Assembly (NCBI RefSeq): GCF_002994635.1
Contig: NZ_PVNL01000111.1
Span: 90,131 to 154,130, forward strand
Reading direction: 5' to 3'
From: Enhygromyxa salina
GTDB lineage: Bacteria; Myxococcota_A; Polyangia; Nannocystales; Nannocystaceae
Length of the DNA: 64,000 nucleotides
Made by a program: the position numbers and the translations under genes. The stretch's first letter is position 1. Each line of letters opens with the position of its first letter. This document shows, in pieces, positions 60,888 to 64,000 of this stretch. The notes beneath the pieces were generated by a model. The model saw only the letters and a list, made by a program, of their open reading frames with translations. It had not been told where the DNA came from and did not search any database.

Positions 60888-62360
60888 GTGACCCGCAAGA
60901 CGAAGACCCATGAGCCCGATTCCAGCACCTTGCGTGTGGGGCTGCTCGGTGGCTGGGGCGGTCTCGATCCTTGGGAGGCGCAGGACCTGTCGGGTGTGAT
61001 CGTTCGCAACCAGTGCTTCGAGACGCTCTACACTCGGACCGGCGGCGCGATCGTGCCGGACACCCGCTACCTGGCACACGAGCTGCGGCTCGAGACGATC
61101 GCGCTGACGGGGATGCCGCGCTACTCGGTTCGGCTGGTCGACGATCTGCTGTTCAGTGACGGGACGGCGGTCCAGCCAGAGGACGTCGCGGCCTCGCTGC
61201 AGCAGGTGGCGCCGCTGCGCGCGGTGTCCAAGGTCAACGCGGCCGGTGGGCGCCGGGTCCAGTTCAACTGCCTCGAGCGTGATGTCGTGTTGGAACCCCA
61301 CCTCGCGCAGATCTGGAGCGTGATCGGGAAGCGCGGGGCCAAGCACTGGATCGGGACGGGGCCGTACGCGATCGTGGATGAGAAGATCGCGGCGGCGGGT
61401 AAGGTGCTGACGCTGGAGCGCAATCCGCATTGGGTCGCGGGTCGGCGCGCAAAGCCGGCGATCGAGCGAATCGAGTTTTGGGCGTATCCGCTGGATGAGG
61501 ACAATAAGCCGAGCAAGCTGCGGGAGGCGCTCGAGAGCGGTGAGATCGACTTTACGATGATGCTGCCGCGGGAGGTGGCGAAGGGGTTGCAGGGGGTTCG
61601 GAAGGTCTATCAGCCGGGGCAGAGCACCGCGTTCTTGGCGTTTGGGTGTCGGCGGCCGTGGTTGAAGAACGCTGCGGTTCGGCGGGCGCTGTCGGCTGCG
61701 ATCGATCCGTGGGCGATCGCGCGGACGAGCCATGATAATCCGGCGGCCTTTGCCGCGCGCGGGTTGCTGCCGCCTGCGCTCGCGCTGAATCGGCGTAGCT
61801 TGCCGAGCTATGGGGAGGAGATCGCTGCGAAGGCGCTGGCGGAGATCGGGGACAAGCCGACCTCGCTGCGGATGTTGGTGGTCTGGGGGCCGCGTCCTTA
61901 TCTGCCGGATCCGCTGGGGGTGGCTGATGTGATCGCGGAGCAATTTGGGGTGCTGGGGATTGGGGTGATCATTGAGCAGGCGGAGAGTCCGGAGGCGTTT
62001 TTTGAGGCGGTTCGTCGGGGGGGGCATGATCTGATCCTGTCGGGGTATATTGCGGAGACGCCTGATCCGGTGGATTTTTTGGCGGCGCTGCTGTCGTCGA
62101 AGCGGATTCCGAAGGCGGGGACGCCGATGGCTAGTACTACGAATCTGGGGGGGTATGCGGATCCGGAGATGGACCGGCGGCTGGCGGTGGCGCAGCGGGA
62201 GCTGGGGGAGTTGGGGGCGGTGGTGGAGTTGTTTGAGGAGGAGTGGCCGTTGGTTCCGTTGATGTATGGGGCTAGTGTGGCGGTGCATAGCTGGCGGGTG
62301 CGGGACTTTGAGATGGATCCTCGGGGGATTCCTAGCTTTGCGGAGCTGCGGTTGGATTGA
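60888..62360 (+). CDS. Family-5 solute-binding protein (peptide/oligopeptide type) without signal peptide
   Basis: About 490 aa from a GTG at 60888. SBP_bac_5 motifs: LDPWEAQDLSGVIVRNQCFETL, RYSVRLVDDLLFSDGTAVQPED, KHWIGTGPYAIV, AVRRALSAAIDPWAIA and YGASVAVHSWRVRDF. No signal sequence or lipobox is visible at any start, unlike the usual secreted binding proteins. Possibly a cytoplasmic sensor or a misplaced start. G/T-rich third codon positions in the second half. Confidence 0.78.
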   Translation: MTRKTKTHEPDSSTLRVGLLGGWGGLDPWEAQDLSGVIVRNQCFETLYTRTGGAIVPDTRYLAHELRLETIALTGMPRYSVRLVDDLLFSDGTAVQPEDVAASLQQVAPLRAVSKVNAAGGRRVQFNCLERDVVLEPHLAQIWSVIGKRGAKHWIGTGPYAIVDEKIAAAGKVLTLERNPHWVAGRRAKPAIERIEFWAYPLDEDNKPSKLREALESGEIDFTMMLPREVAKGLQGVRKVYQPGQSTAFLAFGCRRPWLKNAAVRRALSAAIDPWAIARTSHDNPAAFAARGLLPPALALNRRSLPSYGEEIAAKALAEIGDKPTSLRMLVVWGPRPYLPDPLGVADVIAEQFGVLGIGVIIEQAESPEAFFEAVRRGGHDLILSGYIAETPDPVDFLAALLSSKRIPKAGTPMASTTNLGGYADPEMDRRLAVAQRELGELGAVVELFEEEWPLVPLMYGASVAVHSWRVRDFEMDPRGIPSFAELRLD

Positions 62361-62395
62361 TCTCGGGGCCCCGGACTGATCTCGGAGCCCCGGAC
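62358..62395 (+). repeat. Tandem 19-bp repeats over the stop codon
   Basis: TGATCTCGGGGCCCCGGAC and TGATCTCGGAGCCCCGGAC, one mismatch. The first begins with the TGA of the solute-binding protein. The GGGGCCCC core is self-complementary. 62396-62600 shows nothing else. Confidence 0.6.
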
Positions 62396-62600
62396 TGGGA
62401 GTCTCTGGTCGCGCAGCAACCCGATGAGGTCGGAGTTGGGCTTCCGACGACACTCGAGTCACAAGTTCACGCTCACTTTCGCCCAACGAGGGCCGATAAA
62501 CGAGATTAATTACCCCGCGACCATGCCCTTTTACTAGCCAAACCAATACACAACGACGGAATGGCTTGCGCGACTCCGTCTCACCCCATATGCACAGCCG

Positions 62601-63590
62601 CTACGGCGCCTGCGGGGCCACATCGACCCCTGCGAAACGTCGCATCCAGTAGGTGCCGGCCGGAAACAGCGCCGGCTTACCCGCAAGCAGCAACGCCCGC
62701 GCTGCCGCATACTTTTTCTCCCACTCCCGGTCACGTGGCAGCTGGGCCAGCACCAACTCCCGAATCGAGGCCGCATGCTTTGGCGCGACCGTAAACCGCT
62801 TCTTGAAGGTCTTTGGCGCCTTGTTCCAAGACTGCCGAGCGAGCTTAGTTAGCCCCATGAACCGTCGATTTTGCGCGGCCATGCTTCGTTGAATCTCGAG
62901 CTCGCGCTGACGCACCTCCGCCATCAATTTGTCGTATAGCGCATCGTCGTCGAGTTCGGGATGGACCGGCGGCCGAACCAGCGTGAGCGAGAGCTCCTCG
63001 GGCATGTCGCCCTCTTCATCAAACAGGCAGTCCGGGCGTTTGAAAGTGCGGGTCTCTCCGAAGCGCCAGCCGATCGTGGTGAACCCAGGCCACAGGCGCG
63101 CCCACTTGACCAGTCCATCTTTGACCGGATTGGTGAGCGTGTAGACGAGGTCCACGAGCGAATGGTCATCGGCTGGTCGTTGGGTGTCGCAGGGGCGAGC
63201 GCCGCTCCAAACACTGTCGTCTCGAACGAGCTGGGCATTGCGGCCACGCGCGATGAGACTGTGCAGGAGCTGCTTGAAGGCTCCGAAGTTGGCGTCGGGA
63301 TCGGTGATGTCCGTGTGATGGTGGTTGGACATCCAGAGGCTGGCATGGATCTGGACTCCGTAGAGTGCCGCCGCGCGGGCAAGGCAGTAGCCAATCAAGT
63401 TGTTGAGCTCGGTGGGATTCGCTTCTGGGGCAAACATCATCAGCTGGCCCGCGCAGCGCCGGTTGACCTTGTACCGGCTGCCGGGATAGATCGGGCGCGC
63501 ACGGACCCGTGGATAGTCACGGGCTTGCCCCCGGGCTCGGTTCTTGGCGCGACGGGCGGCACTGGCTTGTTTTTGCTCGGATGTGGCCAC
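62601..63590 (-). mobile_element. REP-associated Y1 (HUH) transposase, TnpA-REP/RAYT-like
   Basis: 329 aa. A basic N-terminus (about 1-35), HUH motif HHH at 90-92 (LWMSNHHHTDI), and the RAYT-type YTLTNPVKDGLVKW with a candidate catalytic Tyr near 151. A C-terminal domain of about 130 residues is added. Such enzymes process REP hairpins as single strands and are usually single-copy and domesticated. It has REP-like repeats 170 bp upstream of its start. Confidence 0.82.
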
Positions 63591-63757
63591 GAGATGGGTA
63601 TCGGCCCGCGCGGGCTTGTGTTGCAGAGTTTCTGCATGTCGCGGACTACCTATCCAACCAGTGAGCTGGAGTCGGGGCGCGTGCTCCTGTCAGCGGAGGA
63701 TCAGAGGGCTGGTGTGTCGCGGGCATCGCGCCTCCTCACGGTGTTCTGAGATCAAGA

Positions 63758-63926
63758 GGAAGACTCCGAGTCCGGAAGCCGACGTCAAAAGGAAGACTTC
63801 GAGTCCGGAAGCCGACGAGACTACTGGACGAGCGAGCAGGGTGATCTGAGGATCAAAAGGAAGACTCCGAGTCCGGAAGCCGACTCCGGAAGCCGGTCGA
63901 CGAGACTCCGAGTCCGGAAGCCGGTC
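63758..63926. repeat. Cluster of REP-like repeats beside the transposase
   Basis: Copies of GGAAGACTCCGAGTCCGGAA followed by GCCGAC at 63758-63783, 63791-63816, 63859-63884 and a variant at 63902-63926, plus a part copy at 63885-63901. Each holds the palindrome GACTC-C-GAGTC and CCGGAAGCCGG. Spacing is irregular (33-68 bp starts), unlike CRISPR. 63927-64000 shows nothing. Confidence 0.7.
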
Positions 63927-64000
63927 AGAAGCCGCACCACCCCCCACGGGCGCGCGCACGCTGCGGATCCCGCAGCCCCCCTCACCCCAAACCTCAACCG

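Noticed and set aside
60777..62546. A 589-codon minus-strand frame opposite the solute-binding protein
   Set aside because: Low-complexity Arg/Pro/His text; the plus-strand frame carries family-5 binding protein motifs.
63758..63926. Possible CRISPR array
   Set aside because: Repeats are palindromic, irregularly spaced and without unique spacers of constant length; they fit REP elements beside a RAYT.
63690..63959. An 89-codon minus-strand frame with repeated SASGLGVFLL-like peptides
   Set aside because: It is the translation of the REP-like repeats; no ribosome site and no domain.

Overview
The window is high-GC DNA that reads like a myxobacterium of the Nannocystineae (Nannocystis, Plesiocystis or Enhygromyxa type). 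The inference rests on many secreted lipoproteins with Thr/Ser/Asp/Gly-rich linkers after the lipobox (including a long GDGDGD tract), a Ser/Thr kinase fused to a receiver domain, an AgmX-like zinc-ribbon/TonB-like protein, FG-GAP, YCF48 and RCC1-type propellers, and several VWA proteins. No rRNA, tRNA, CRISPR array or complete prophage was seen.

Layout. 0-1.4 kb: a cut-off FAD-dependent oxidoreductase divergent from a polyprenyl diphosphate synthase (isoprenoid metabolism). 1.4-4.6 kb: divergent signalling genes, a kinase-receiver-cyclase-like fusion and a receiver-histidine kinase hybrid. 4.6-7.4 kb: a YCF48-like propeller lipoprotein and an SCP2 protein. 7.5-9.7 kb: F0 genes of ATP synthase (AtpZ-like, AtpI-like, atpB, atpE). 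9.8-18.8 kb: a tightly packed six-gene operon on the minus strand (aldehyde dehydrogenase, class III aminotransferase, nitrilase-fold amidase, Orn/Lys/Arg decarboxylase, ATP-grasp enzyme, C45 Ntn acyltransferase/hydrolase) behind a good sigma-70-type promoter. It looks like a complete but unassigned pathway for basic amino acids or polyamines and is the best candidate for an undescribed system here.

19-29.8 kb: small membrane proteins, a DUF2804 protein, lipoproteins, a LuxR-type regulator, a ThuA-like lipoprotein, a pseudogene, spermidine synthase and a double GNAT protein. 29.8-33.2 kb: an accessory patch of somewhat lower GC with a Cys-rich lipoprotein, a frameshifted toxin-like tail and an immunity-like gene coupled by ATGA overlaps, plus a truncated YgjP-like metalloprotease and fragments of neighbouring genes. 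33.2-45 kb: VWA, FG-GAP and AgmX-like proteins, a translationally coupled TPR-DUF2135 / VIT-VWA / propeller operon, and an S1/P1 nuclease. 45-47.9 kb: a Bro-N-like antirepressor overlapping a second LuxR paralogue, then an AraC regulator. The two LuxR loci share a 16-bp palindromic motif upstream and an identical C-terminal hexapeptide.

49-51 kb: an OLD-like AAA ATPase overlapping a DUF4276 (TOPRIM-like) gene, a probable anti-phage pair. 51-59.5 kb: a saccharopine dehydrogenase-like protein, an acyl-CoA synthetase, SIMPL, cupin and cytochrome c proteins, an M16 peptidase and a GNAT protein. 59.5-64 kb: the GDGDGD lipoprotein, a family-5 solute-binding protein without a signal peptide, and a REP-associated (Y1/HUH) transposase next to a cluster of REP-like repeats.

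All calls come from reading the sequence and recalling family motifs; no database search was run.
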